This document shows, one piece after another, positions 24,353 through 33,549 of a stretch of 43,170 bases of DNA (positions are counted from its first letter, which is position 1; every line of letters begins with the position of its first letter). The translations under genes were made by a program, and so were the position numbers. Source of the DNA: Mycobacterium sp. KBS0706 (lineage in GTDB: Bacteria; Pseudomonadota; Alphaproteobacteria; DSM-16000; Inquilinaceae); contig NZ_VCCH02000071.1 of NCBI RefSeq assembly GCF_005938675.2, positions 1 to 43,170 on the forward strand. The letters are read 5' to 3'. The notes below the pieces were generated by a model, which was given only the letters and a program-made list of their open reading frames with translations, did not search any database and was not told the DNA's origin.

Positions 24353-25072
24353 TCAGGCCGGCCTCCGCCATTCCATGACGTAGCAGTACGGAGCGCGCCT
24401 ATAACGCTCCGCCGTAGCCGGATCGGCGTCGGCCGTCGGCTCCGGCTCGGCGAAGATGCTGAGGATCAGGCCCTGGGCGAGGAACGCCGCCATGTACCGG
24501 CCGAGCGGACGATGCCAGTTGTGGATGCGGATGCCGCGCCAATCGGCCCAGTACATCCGCTCCTCGAAATAGCGGTCGACCGGGAAGTGCAGTGGCCGGC
24601 CGGCATCGTCGCGGACCCAATGGGCGCGCTCGCCGGCGGCGGTGGTGAAGCTGGACAGGTTGGCGATCAGCAGCGTGCCGCCCGGGCGCAGCACCCGCGC
24701 CATCTCCGCGGCGGCGGCGTCGAGATCCGGGATGTCGATCAGGCTCAGATAGCTGACCACCAGGTCGAAGGCACCGGAGTCGAAGGGCAGGCGCTCGGCC
24801 CGGCCCTCGCGATAGTCGCCCTCGGGACCCAGCTCACGGGCCCGGCGCAGCAGCGCCGCGGTCGGGTCGAGGCCGACCGGCCGGATGCCGTGGCCACGCA
24901 GCATCCGGCAGAACCGGCCCTCGCCGCAGCCGACGTCCAGCGCCGTGGTGAAGCCGCGCCCGGCGACCCGCCCGGTCATCGCCGGGTCGAGCACGAAGCG
25001 GCGCGTGAAGTCGCCCCGCTCGCCCATATCGGCGATCCAGGCCTCCGCCGACTCGGTCCAGCCATTGTCCAT
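24353..25072 (-). CDS. SAM-dependent class I methyltransferase
   Basis: 239 residues. Motif I is TTALDVGCGEGRFCRML (about residues 42-58), motif II region GLDPTAALLRRARELG, motif III LPFDSGAFDLVVSYLSLIDI and motif post III MARVLRPGGTLLIANL, which is the UbiE/Methyltransf_11 type. The later part (FPVDRYFEERMYWADWRGIRIHNWHRPLGRYMAAFLAQG) is the substrate domain. The target is unknown; small-molecule methylation is likely. It uses the shared terminator at 24310-24345. Confidence 0.88.
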   Translation of the reverse strand: MDNGWTESAEAWIADMGERGDFTRRFVLDPAMTGRVAGRGFTTALDVGCGEGRFCRMLRGHGIRPVGLDPTAALLRRARELGPEGDYREGRAERLPFDSGAFDLVVSYLSLIDIPDLDAAAAEMARVLRPGGTLLIANLSSFTTAAGERAHWVRDDAGRPLHFPVDRYFEERMYWADWRGIRIHNWHRPLGRYMAAFLAQGLILSIFAEPEPTADADPATAERYRRAPYCYVMEWRRPA

Positions 25073-25152
25073 GGATCAGCCTCCACCCCTTCCCGGCCAT
25101 GCTAGCGCAGGGCGGCGGCCGGGTCAGGCAGCATCAGGCGCGACAACCAGCC

Positions 25153-27327
25153 TCACATCCGCGCGATGATCTCGATCTCCGGCGGGCGGGTGCTGCTGGG
25201 AGAGACCACGACCTGGTCGCCGATGCGCCGGAAGGTCAGAGTGACCTGCCGTTCGCCGACGGGCAGCGCCTCGACCGTCAGCGTCTCGATCCCGTTCGGC
25301 AGGCGCGGGCGGTCGATGCGGATGCGGTTGCGGGCTCCGTCGACCTTGAGGCCGAGGCAGGCCTGCAAGGTCATGAACACCGCGCCGGAGGCCCAGGCCT
25401 GCGGCAGGCAGGCCACCGGATAGGCGATCGGACCCTCGCCGCGCACCCGCGGGAAGCCGCAGAACAGCTCCGGCAGTCGCATGTCGAAATGCACGGCGGT
25501 CTCGAACAGGCCGCTGAGCAGCCGCACCACGCCGGCGCGCTCGCCGTAGCGCGACAGGCCGGCGGCGCAGAGCGCCCCGTCATGCGGCCAGACCGAGCCG
25601 TTGTGATAGGACATCGGGTTGAAGTTGGCCTCGCCGCGGGCCAGGGTGCGGACGCCCCAGCCCGAGTCGAACGGCGTGTCGAGCAACTGCCGCGCCACCC
25701 GCGCCGCGCGGTCCGCCGACGGCAGGCCGCAATAGAGCAGGTGGCCGGCATTGGAGGCGCGGACGCGGCAGGGCTGGCCGTGGCCGTCCAGCGCCAGGGC
25801 GTAGAAGCCCAGATCCTCCATCCAGAACCGCTCTTCGACCGCGACGCGCAGCGCCTCGGCCCGCACCCACCATCGCGTCGCATCGTCGTCCAGCCCGCGC
25901 TGGGCCGCCAGGTCGCCCATGGTGCGGAAGGCGGCGAAGGCGTAGCCCTGCACCTCGACCAGCGCGATCGGCCCGTCCGGGAAGCGTCCATCGGCATGGA
26001 AGACGGAATCGTAGCTGTCCTTCCAGCCCTGGTTCGACAGCCCCTTCTCCGAGCTGCGGGCATAGTCGAGGAAACCGCCGGGGTTGCCGTCGGCCACCCG
26101 CTCGACCCAGCCGATGGCGCGCAGCAGCGCCGGCCACAACTCGTCGATCAGCGCCGTGTCGCCGGTGCGGCTGGCATAGGCGCCGGCCAGCATGACGAAG
26201 AGCGGCGTGGTGTCGACCCCGCCATAGTATTCGGCGAAGGGCAGCTCGCCGAGCGCGACCATCTCGCCCCGCCGCGCCTCGTGCATGATCTTGCCGGGCT
26301 GGGCGTCCTTGAAGGCCGAGGCCTCCAGCGCCTGGCGCGCCGCCAGGAAGCGCAGCACGCCCCGCGCCAGCGCCGGGCTCAGCCACAGCGTCTGCAGCGC
26401 GGTGATGATGGCGTCGCGGCCGAAGGTGGTCGAGAACCAGGGGATGCCGGCATAGGGATAGGGCCCGGTCGGCAGCTCGGTGACCAGCAGCGACAGGTCG
26501 GCCCGCGACTTCTCGATCCAGTCGTTGAACAGCCGGCCGGAGCTGCGCAGCACCGTGCCGTAGCGCGACAGGGTCCGCATCCGCCGCTTGGCCTGGGCGC
26601 AGGCATGGCGGAACCGCGGCCGGCTTGGCGCCTCTGGCGCCTCCTCGGCTCCGACCTCGACATAGAGGTCGAGGGCGCCGTGGCCCGGCAGGCGGAACAG
26701 GAACTCCGCGGTGTCGCCGTCGAGCCGCTGCGGCGTCTCCGAGAACCGGATCACCGCCTGGCGCCCAACCTTGTCCAGCCCGGTGTAGCGCAACACAGCC
26801 GAGTCGCCGCGCACCTCCGGCTCGGCCACCCGGCCGCGATGCAGCCGCGAGGCGCCGCGCACCTCGAACATGTCGTGGAAATCCGCGCCGAAGCGGATCG
26901 CGAGCGGCACCCGGACCTCGGCCTGGCCGAAATTCTCGACCCGGAGCTGCTCGTACAGCCGGTCGTTCCACAGCAGCCGCGACCGCTGCAGATGGATCGC
27001 CCCGTTCGGCAGCCCCTCGTCGCCCAGCGGCGACGGCGTCCGGTTGGTCGAGTGGCTGGTGAAGACGGCGTTGTCCTGGCTCAGCCCGGCGCCGAGCAGC
27101 GACGGCAGCTCGCCGCCGAGCAGGACGACGAAGCGGGACAGGATGCGGGTGTCGTTGTGGAACAGCCCGTCATCGTCGCCGGCGATGTTGCCGAGCGCGT
27201 CGGCGACCAGGAAGGTGTCGCCGTGCTTCAGCGCATACATGCGCAGCGGCACGCGCCGGGCCGAGGCGTCGGGCGGCGGCGCGGGATCCGGAACGGGCTC
27301 TTCCGGAACGAGCTCGGGCCGGCTCAC
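25153..27327 (-). CDS. Glycogen-debranching-type amylo-alpha-1,6-glucosidase-like protein
   Basis: 724 residues. The GTG at 27327 overlaps the stop of the glycosyltransferase gene (GTGA), so translation is coupled. The N-terminal third (MYALKHGDTFLVADALGNIAGDDDGLFHNDTRILSRF) is the bis-domain found at the start of glycogen-debranching proteins. The C-terminal half is an (alpha/alpha)6 barrel with GIPWFSTTFGRDAIITALQTLWL and NPMSYHNGSVWPHDGALCAAGL as active-site segments (GRD and the W-P-H-D stretch). It probably trims or breaks down glucan or trehalose-type polymers in the cytoplasm. Alphaproteobacteria often pair it with a GT4 enzyme in stress operons. Confidence 0.9.
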   Translation of the reverse strand: MSRPELVPEEPVPDPAPPPDASARRVPLRMYALKHGDTFLVADALGNIAGDDDGLFHNDTRILSRFVVLLGGELPSLLGAGLSQDNAVFTSHSTNRTPSPLGDEGLPNGAIHLQRSRLLWNDRLYEQLRVENFGQAEVRVPLAIRFGADFHDMFEVRGASRLHRGRVAEPEVRGDSAVLRYTGLDKVGRQAVIRFSETPQRLDGDTAEFLFRLPGHGALDLYVEVGAEEAPEAPSRPRFRHACAQAKRRMRTLSRYGTVLRSSGRLFNDWIEKSRADLSLLVTELPTGPYPYAGIPWFSTTFGRDAIITALQTLWLSPALARGVLRFLAARQALEASAFKDAQPGKIMHEARRGEMVALGELPFAEYYGGVDTTPLFVMLAGAYASRTGDTALIDELWPALLRAIGWVERVADGNPGGFLDYARSSEKGLSNQGWKDSYDSVFHADGRFPDGPIALVEVQGYAFAAFRTMGDLAAQRGLDDDATRWWVRAEALRVAVEERFWMEDLGFYALALDGHGQPCRVRASNAGHLLYCGLPSADRAARVARQLLDTPFDSGWGVRTLARGEANFNPMSYHNGSVWPHDGALCAAGLSRYGERAGVVRLLSGLFETAVHFDMRLPELFCGFPRVRGEGPIAYPVACLPQAWASGAVFMTLQACLGLKVDGARNRIRIDRPRLPNGIETLTVEALPVGERQVTLTFRRIGDQVVVSPSSTRPPEIEIIARM

Positions 27328-28388
27328 TCGGCGGCCAGCAGGGCTGGGGCCACGCCGTCGCCGGCCAGGCGGCCATACAGCTCGAGATAGCGCTCGGCCA
27401 TCACCCGGCTCGAAAAGCGGCGCTCGAAGGTCCCGCGGATCTCGCCGCGGTCCAGCGCCGGCAGGCGCCCGACCGCCGCCACCGCCTCGTCCATCGACCG
27501 GACGATGAAGCCGCTCACGCCATGGTCGATCACCTCCGGCACCGAGCCGCAACCCCAGGCGATCACCGGCGTGCCGCAGGCCATGGCCTCGATCATCACC
27601 AGGCCGAAGGGCTCGGGCCAGTCGATCGGGAAGATCAGCCCGGCGGCGTTGCCGAGGAACTCGGCCTTGGCGTCGTCGCCGATCTCGCCGATGAACTCGA
27701 CCAGCGGGTCGGACAGCAGCGGCTCGATCGCCTCCTTGAAATAGATCCGGTCGGCGTCGTCGACCTTGGCCGCGATGCGCAGCCGGCGGCCCGAGCGGCG
27801 GGCGATCTCGATCGCTCGGTCCGGCCGCTTCTCCGGCGAGATCCGGCCAAGGAAGGCGAGATAGTCGCCCTTCGGCGCAGGCGTCGGATGGAACAGCTCC
27901 TCCGCCAGGCCGTGATGGACCGTCGCCGCCCAGTTGGCGTCGGCCAGCGGCAGGCGCTGGGAGTCCGAGATCGAGACCAGCGGATAATCCGGAAAGCAGC
28001 GATAGGCCTCCGGCAGGTCCTTCAGGTCCAGCCGGCCGTGCAGGGTGGTCACGGTGCGATGGGCGATCGCCTCGAACAGCGGGAAATGGATCAGGTCGAC
28101 ATGGAAATGGATGACGTCGAACTCGTCGGTCCGGCGCCGCAGCTCGTGCAGCATCGACAGATGCGCGGCGTAGTCGGATTTCAGCGGGCTGGGGTCGAGG
28201 CGGAAGGCCTGGTCGCGCACCGGCACCAGCGTGGCCCGCGTGTGGGCGTCGGCGCTGGAGAACAGCGTCACGTCATGGCCGAGGTCGACCAGCGCATCGG
28301 ACAGATGGGCGACGATCCTCTCCGTGCCGCCATACAGCCGCGGCGGCACCGCTTCGTAGAGGGGAGCGATCTGGGCGATCTTCATCAT
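27324..28388 (-). CDS. GT4-family glycosyltransferase
   Basis: 354 residues from the ATG at 28388 (a second ATG follows at 28385). The N-terminus MMKIAQIAPLYEAVPPRLYGGTERIVAHLSDALVDLGHDVTLFSSADA is the first Rossmann half of a GT-B enzyme with the acceptor-site loop GGTERIV. FLGRISPEKRPDRAIEIARRSGRRLRI and PEPFGLVMIEAMACGTPVIAWGCGSVPEVIDHGVSGFIV contain the nucleotide-sugar site with its E-x7-E type pair. It transfers a sugar to an unknown acceptor. It sits between a small unknown protein and the debranching enzyme as one operon behind an EcfG-like promoter. Confidence 0.92.
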   Translation of the reverse strand: MMKIAQIAPLYEAVPPRLYGGTERIVAHLSDALVDLGHDVTLFSSADAHTRATLVPVRDQAFRLDPSPLKSDYAAHLSMLHELRRRTDEFDVIHFHVDLIHFPLFEAIAHRTVTTLHGRLDLKDLPEAYRCFPDYPLVSISDSQRLPLADANWAATVHHGLAEELFHPTPAPKGDYLAFLGRISPEKRPDRAIEIARRSGRRLRIAAKVDDADRIYFKEAIEPLLSDPLVEFIGEIGDDAKAEFLGNAAGLIFPIDWPEPFGLVMIEAMACGTPVIAWGCGSVPEVIDHGVSGFIVRSMDEAVAAVGRLPALDRGEIRGTFERRFSSRVMAERYLELYGRLAGDGVAPALLAAE

Positions 28389-28399
28389 CGAACCTGCGG

Positions 28400-28684
28400 C
28401 TACGACTGCGGACCGGCGCCTGCCCCGGTGGGATGCACCGCGCGCCGCAGCGCCGCGGCGGCCGGCGCCGGCTTGCGTGACGTGCCCACGCGATCGGGCG
28501 GATACGCCTCGCGCAGCGCCTCGGAGACGAAGGTGTTGACGAAATCGGCAGAGGCGTCCGGGTGGGTCCGGCGGAACACGTCGAGCGCCTTCTCGCACGC
28601 GGCCCATTCGTCCGCCCCGGCCTCGCGGCTGGAGCGATAGGCAGCGACAACTCTTGCGCTGGTGGATGATGCCGAACCGGTCAT
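28400..28684 (-). CDS. Small conserved protein of unknown function, first gene of the glycan operon
   Basis: 94 residues from the ATG at 28684; AAAGGA precedes it by about seven bases. The core VVAAYRSSREAGADEWAACEKALDVFRRTHPDASADFVNTFVSEALREAYPPDRVG is mostly helical, and the last 25 residues are low-complexity (AAA, P). No family known to me. It lies 11 nt upstream of the GT4 gene, and an EcfG-like promoter stands 130 bp before it, so it is probably stress-induced together with the downstream enzymes. Confidence 0.72.
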   Translation of the reverse strand: MTGSASSTSARVVAAYRSSREAGADEWAACEKALDVFRRTHPDASADFVNTFVSEALREAYPPDRVGTSRKPAPAAAALRRAVHPTGAGAGPQS

Positions 28685-28984
28685 GCTGGTCCTTTCTCTT
28701 CCAGGGGCGGCCCCGTCGCCGGGGCATGCTGATCGCGAGCGTCGCCGGGCGCCGCTTCGACCGGGAAGGGGCCCTGCCGTCCCGCTCGCATGGATGAGGT
28801 CGACGCGCTTTCCAACCGGTGTGGGGGCGATCTTGTTCCGAGGCTGCGATGAATTTCTCGCCAGGCCGGCCGCTGCCAAAAAATTCGCCAGGGCTGTCGG
28901 ATCCCGTCGGCGCCATACGTCCTTGCATCAGAACCGGCATTTCCGGCCGGTCCGAGAGCTCAAACCCAGGAGAGGAACGCCGCC
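28685..28984. promoter_or_regulatory. Divergent promoter region between the glycan operon and the PhnB-like gene
   Basis: A 300-bp gap without a credible gene. It holds an EcfG-type promoter for the minus-strand operon (28814-28839) and, at the plus-strand end, the ribosome binding site AGGAGAGG at 28969-28976 for the PhnB-like gene. I see no further operator. Confidence 0.5.
28814..28839 (-). promoter_or_regulatory. Probable EcfG (general stress sigma) promoter of the glycan operon
   Basis: On the minus strand GGAAC (28839-28835) is followed after 17 nt by GGTT (28817-28814); the alphaproteobacterial EcfG consensus is GGAAC-N16/17-CGTT, so one base deviates. It lies about 130 bp before the operon's first start codon. 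Debranching and trehalose-type enzymes are frequent members of this regulon in alphaproteobacteria. Confidence 0.5.
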
Positions 28985-29449
28985 ATGCAACCCAGTTCGC
29001 AAGCGATCAAGCCCTACCTGTTCTTCGACGGGCGCTGCGACGAAGCGCTCGAATTCTACACCCGCGCCCTCGCCGCCAAGGTCGAGCAGGTGTTCCGCTT
29101 CAAGGACGCGCCGCCACCGCCGCCGGATGCGCAGCCGCAGGAGGGCTGCGGCCCGGTGACGCCCGAGATGGCCGAGAAGGTGATGCATGCCTGCGTCACC
29201 ATCCGCGGCACGACGCTGTTCGTCTCCGACGGCATGTGCCAGGGCAACGCCGAGTTCAAGGGCGTCTCCCTGGCCCTCGAAATGCCGACCGACGCGGAGG
29301 CCGAGAAGACCTTCGCCGCCCTGTCCGAGGGCGGTCAGGTGCAGATGCCGATGGGGCCGGCCTTCTTCGCCTCGCGCTTCGGCATGGTGGCCGACCGCTT
29401 CGGCGTGTCCTGGATGGTCACCTCCCCGGCCCCCGCGCCGGCGGCCTGA
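28985..29449 (+). CDS. PhnB-like VOC family protein
   Basis: 154 residues. The start AIKPYLFFDGRCDEALEFYTRAL and the end MGPAFFASRFGMVADRFGVSWMV are the signature of the PhnB / '3-demethylubiquinone 3-methyltransferase'-like glyoxalase subfamily. A cysteine/proline-rich loop (PPPPPDAQPQEGCG) sits in the middle, as is common here. The real substrate of this subfamily is not known. It has a good Shine-Dalgarno (AGGAGAGG) and is monocistronic: several inverted repeats follow its stop. Confidence 0.85.
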   Translation: MQPSSQAIKPYLFFDGRCDEALEFYTRALAAKVEQVFRFKDAPPPPPDAQPQEGCGPVTPEMAEKVMHACVTIRGTTLFVSDGMCQGNAEFKGVSLALEMPTDAEAEKTFAALSEGGQVQMPMGPAFFASRFGMVADRFGVSWMVTSPAPAPAA

Positions 29450-29564
29450 CCGGATGGCAGGGGACGGCGCCACGGCGCCCTCCCCCTCCCCATCCATCGA
29501 TACCGGGCGGCAGGGTTGTCGTCCGTGGGCGTTGACGCCCCCATCCAAGCCGGTCTAGTCCGGG

Positions 29565-29594
29565 CGGCGAACGGGCCAGCCTGCCCGTTCGCCG
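29565..29594. terminator. Perfect 12-bp hairpin downstream of the PhnB-like gene
   Basis: CGGCGAACGGGC (29565-29576) pairs with GCCCGTTCGCCG (29583-29594) across 6 nt. Two smaller GC hairpins lie before it (GGCGCC at 29477-29490 and GGGCG/CGCCC near 29527-29540). There is no T-run, so factor-dependent ending or 3'-end protection is more likely than intrinsic termination. Confidence 0.4.
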
Positions 29595-29659
29595 AGGCTT
29601 CGGTTGTCCCTGCGCGGCTCCGGGCCATGTCATTCCGGAACAGAACGCTTGGAGTCCCC

Positions 29660-29947
29660 ATGAGCCAGGAAGCGAACGGCGATCCCGGCCTGCTTCTCTT
29701 CACCTCCCTTTGCATCGGCCTGCGCGACTGGGCGCAGACCGGCTCGGGTCCGGTGCCGCGGCAGCGGCTCAACTGGAAGCACGCCACCGACCTGCTGCGG
29801 CAGGGCCGCGACGAGGAGGCGGAGGCGGAGATGCGGCGGAATGACCCGCTGACCGCCGCCGAGGAGGACGAGGCCCGCCGCTTCGACCTCCGCGCCTTCG
29901 ACAAGGCGCTGGTGGCGGCCAATGACGAGCGCGGCTGGATCGAGTAG
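29660..29947 (+). CDS. Small hypothetical protein
   Basis: 95 residues from the ATG at 29660 with GGAG five bases upstream. No signal peptide or membrane segment. The region LNWKHATDLLRQGRDEEAEAEMRRNDPLTAAEEDEARRFDLRAFDKALVAANDERGWIE is highly charged and helical. I do not recognise a family. It precedes the acyl-CoA ligase gene on the same strand with 88 bp between. Confidence 0.65.
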   Translation: MSQEANGDPGLLLFTSLCIGLRDWAQTGSGPVPRQRLNWKHATDLLRQGRDEEAEAEMRRNDPLTAAEEDEARRFDLRAFDKALVAANDERGWIE

Positions 29948-30035
29948 CCGCCCGCGGGGCGTTTTCGGCCTGCGCAAGCGGCAGCCCGCCCGCTAGACTG
30001 CCCGCAAACAGCGAGGCGGATCGGGAGGCGCGCCC

Positions 30036-31733
30036 ATGGTCAGCGGACCGAGCTATGTCAGCGGCATCGCCGAGGCGCCGCTGCTGGGCGAGACCATCGG
30101 CCAGGCGCTGGACCGCGCCGCCGCGCGCTGGCCCGACCGGCCGGCGCTGATCGACCGGGCCCAGGGGGCCCTCGGCCTGCGCTGGAGCTGGCGCGACCTC
30201 GCCGAGCGGGCCGATTCCTTCGCCGCCGGCCTGCTCGCCCTCGGCCTGCAGCCCGGCGACCGCATCGGCATCTGGTCGCTGAACCGGGCGGAATGGGCGC
30301 TGACCCAGTTCGCCGCCGCCAAGGCCGGGCTGATCCTGGTCACGGTCAACCCGGCCTACCGGCTGCATGAGCTGGAATACGCCCTCAACCTGGTCGGCTG
30401 CGCCGCCCTGGTCACCGCCACCGCGTTCAAGACCAGCGACTATCTCGGCATGCTCAACACCCTGGCGCCGGAGCTGGCGGCGGCCGAGCCGGGCCGGCTG
30501 CACGCGGTGAAGCTGCCGACGCTGCGCAGGATCATCCAGATCGGGGGGACGGCGCCGGGCACCATCCCCTTCGACAACGTCGCCGGCCTGGGCGGCGCGG
30601 CCGAGCGGGACCGGTTGGCGGCGTTGGCCGGCACGCTGCAATTCGACGACCCGGCCAACATCCAGTTCACCAGCGGCACCACCGGCTCGCCCAAGGGCGT
30701 GACCCTCAGCCACCATAACATCCTGAACAACGGGTACTTCGTCGGCCGCGGCCTGGCGCTGGGCGAGCAGGACCGGATCTGCATCCCGGTGCCGCTGTAC
30801 CACTGCTTCGGCATGGTCATGGGCAACCTCGCCGCCGTCACCCATGGCGCCGCCATGGTCTATCCCGGCGAGGGCTTCGACCCGCTGGCCACCCTGGCCA
30901 CGGTGGCGGAGGAGCGCTGCACCGCGCTGTACGGCGTGCCCACCATGTTCATCGCCATGCTCGACCATCCGCGCTTCGGCGAGTTCGACCTCGGCAGCCT
31001 GCGCACCGGCATCATGGCCGGGTCGCCCTGCCCGATCGAGGTGATGAAGCGGGTGGTCGGCCAGATGAACATCGGCGAGATCACTATCTGCTACGGCATG
31101 ACCGAGACCAGTCCGGTCAGCTTCCAGAGCGCGGTCGACGACACGCTGGAGCGGCGGGTGTCGACCGTCGGCCGGATCCACCCGCATCTCGAGGTCAAGA
31201 TCGTCGACCCCGAGGGCCGGATCGTGCCGCGCGGCGTGCGCGGCGAGCTGTGCACGCGCGGCTATTCGGTGATGCGCGGCTACTGGGACCAGCCGGACAA
31301 GACGTCGGAGGTGGTGGACGCCGCCGGCTGGATGCATTCCGGCGACCTGGCGGTGCTCGACGCCGAGGGCTTCTGCAACATCGTCGGCCGGATCAAGGAC
31401 CTGGTGATCCGCGGCGGCGAGAACGTTTATCCGCGCGAGGTCGAGGAGTTCCTGTACCGCCACCCGAAGATCCAGGACGTGCAGGTGTTCGGCGTGCCCG
31501 ACCCGAAATACGGCGAGGAGCTGTGCGCCTGGATCCGCATCCGCGAGGGCGAGGGCCTGACGGCGGAGGAGGTGCGCGGCTTTTGCGACGGCCAGATCGC
31601 GCACCAGAAGATCCCGCGCTACATCCGCTTCGTCGACGCCTTCCCGATGACCGTGACCGGCAAGATCCAGAAGTTCCGCATGCGCCAGGCGATGGAGGAG
31701 GAGTTGGGTCTGAAGGCGGCTGAGACGGCTTGA
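30036..31733 (+). CDS. AMP-forming acyl-CoA synthetase (fatty-acid CoA ligase family)
   Basis: 565 residues. Adenylate-forming motifs in order: FTSGTTGSPKGVTLSHHN (P-loop, about residue 215), YGMTETSPVSFQ (A5), GYSVMRGYW, HSGDLAVLDAEGFCNIVGRIKDLVIRGGENVYPREVEEFL (A7-A8, hinge) and TVTGKIQKFRMR with the catalytic Lys (about 545). It activates a carboxylic acid, probably a fatty acid, with ATP and CoA. Length and motif spacing fit the AMP-binding family of FadD3/acyl-CoA synthetase type. The 3' end is followed by a palindromic repeat. Confidence 0.94.
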   Translation: MVSGPSYVSGIAEAPLLGETIGQALDRAAARWPDRPALIDRAQGALGLRWSWRDLAERADSFAAGLLALGLQPGDRIGIWSLNRAEWALTQFAAAKAGLILVTVNPAYRLHELEYALNLVGCAALVTATAFKTSDYLGMLNTLAPELAAAEPGRLHAVKLPTLRRIIQIGGTAPGTIPFDNVAGLGGAAERDRLAALAGTLQFDDPANIQFTSGTTGSPKGVTLSHHNILNNGYFVGRGLALGEQDRICIPVPLYHCFGMVMGNLAAVTHGAAMVYPGEGFDPLATLATVAEERCTALYGVPTMFIAMLDHPRFGEFDLGSLRTGIMAGSPCPIEVMKRVVGQMNIGEITICYGMTETSPVSFQSAVDDTLERRVSTVGRIHPHLEVKIVDPEGRIVPRGVRGELCTRGYSVMRGYWDQPDKTSEVVDAAGWMHSGDLAVLDAEGFCNIVGRIKDLVIRGGENVYPREVEEFLYRHPKIQDVQVFGVPDPKYGEELCAWIRIREGEGLTAEEVRGFCDGQIAHQKIPRYIRFVDAFPMTVTGKIQKFRMRQAMEEELGLKAAETA

Positions 31734-31757
31734 AAGACCGCCCGCCCACTCCTTATC

Positions 31758-31847
31758 TGTCATGCCCGGGCTTGACCCGGGCATCCAGGGAATGTCGAGG
31801 CCGCTCTGGGTGGCTCCTGGATTGCCGGGTCAAGCCCGGCAATGACA
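31758..31847. repeat. Intergenic palindromic repeat pair (terminator-like)
   Basis: Two 32-nt arms, 31758-31789 and 31816-31847, are inverted copies of each other with a 26-nt spacer. Each arm also holds its own hairpin: GCCCGGG-CTTGA-CCCGGGC in the first and TGCCGGG-CTTGA-CCCGGCA in the second, read in the same orientation. The differences between the arms keep pairing within each arm. It lies between converging genes. Similar elements are common between genes in alphaproteobacteria. Confidence 0.8.
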
Positions 31848-31869
31848 AGAAGGGGTACGTGCCTCTCCC

Positions 31870-32880
<1,011 letters not shown>

Positions 32881-33099
32881 CGGCCTTGCTCCTTCCGCCT
32901 GCGCGAGACCGGGATCATGGCCCGAAACGGCGGTCCTGCCTCTCCCGTCGAGCGCAAGGCAGCCGTGCCTGCGCGCCGGCACGGCTGGGCGCTTGACATG
33001 GCGGGAGCCCCCCTCGAATGTAAAAAATCCTGAAATTAGACCTGTCGAGAGAGGCCCGTTCTGCGTCAGTCCCGCCTCCATAGCGGCCTTTCGCAGGTC

Positions 33100-33408
33100 T
33101 TGCTGGTGCTGTTCGCGCTGCTGCTGGCGATCGTGGCGCCGACCGTCGACGCGCCGTTCACCGGCAGCGAATTCGGGAATTGTCTCTCGGAGCCCGACGA
33201 TCCGCAGGGCGACGCTGCGATCCTCGTCAACGCCACGCTCAGCGTTGCCGAAGATCCCGAGGAGGAAGCAGCCCGGGAAGACGCGACCTTCCTCGCCCTC
33301 GCCGGTCTTCCCTGCGCCGCAGGTGCCGACTACCGGGCGACCGATGCCTGGCGTCCCTCTATCCCTCGCCCGTCGGCCCATCCCTGTACAGGTCCTCCGA
33401 TGCTCTGA
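33100..33408 (+). CDS. Possible small exported protein
   Basis: About 102 residues if TTG at 33100 starts it; the frame is open from 33040. A hydrophobic stretch (LVLFALLLAIVAPTV) after a basic lead would make a signal peptide or anchor, and two cysteines follow at about residues 28 and 71. The rest is acidic (DPEEEAAREDATFLALAG). No family known. Weak start codon and no clear ribosome binding site, so it may be spurious. The 669 bp between the aldo/keto reductase and TerC genes (32881-33549) hold nothing else I can support. Confidence 0.35.
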   Translation: MLVLFALLLAIVAPTVDAPFTGSEFGNCLSEPDDPQGDAAILVNATLSVAEDPEEEAAREDATFLALAGLPCAAGADYRATDAWRPSIPRPSAHPCTGPPML

Positions 33409-33421
33409 AGCGATGGCGGTC

Positions 33422-33534
33422 AGGCGTGCCTTGCGGTGCGCCGGGTCGCCTCGTCCGCGACACCCCGCGACCTGCGGCCACCAGGAGCCGCACGCCGGCC
33501 GGAACGTCGCGCATGCCGCCCCTGCGGCACGCCT
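33422..33534 (+). other. Long-range complementary pair in the TerC leader
   Basis: AGGCGTGCC (33422-33430) is the exact reverse complement of GGCACGCCT (33526-33534), bracketing a GC-rich stretch that ends 15 nt before the TerC ATG. It could close a structured leader; in so GC-rich a sequence it could also be chance. Confidence 0.3.
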
Positions 33535-33549
33535 TCGGAGTAGGTTCCC

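Noticed and set aside
25099..27390. A long plus-strand frame opposite the debranching gene
   Set aside because: Composition (R, Q, H, G, A runs) and lack of motifs show it is a shadow of the opposite gene.
32881..33381. N-terminal extension of the aldo/keto reductase
   Set aside because: The frame is open, but the product is low-complexity and the ATG at 32880 has a proper ribosome binding site and matches the family's start.
33381..33549. yybP-ykoY manganese riboswitch before TerC
   Set aside because: GGAGTAG occurs only next to the ATG at 33537-33543; the conserved 5' and 3' parts are not in the right order.
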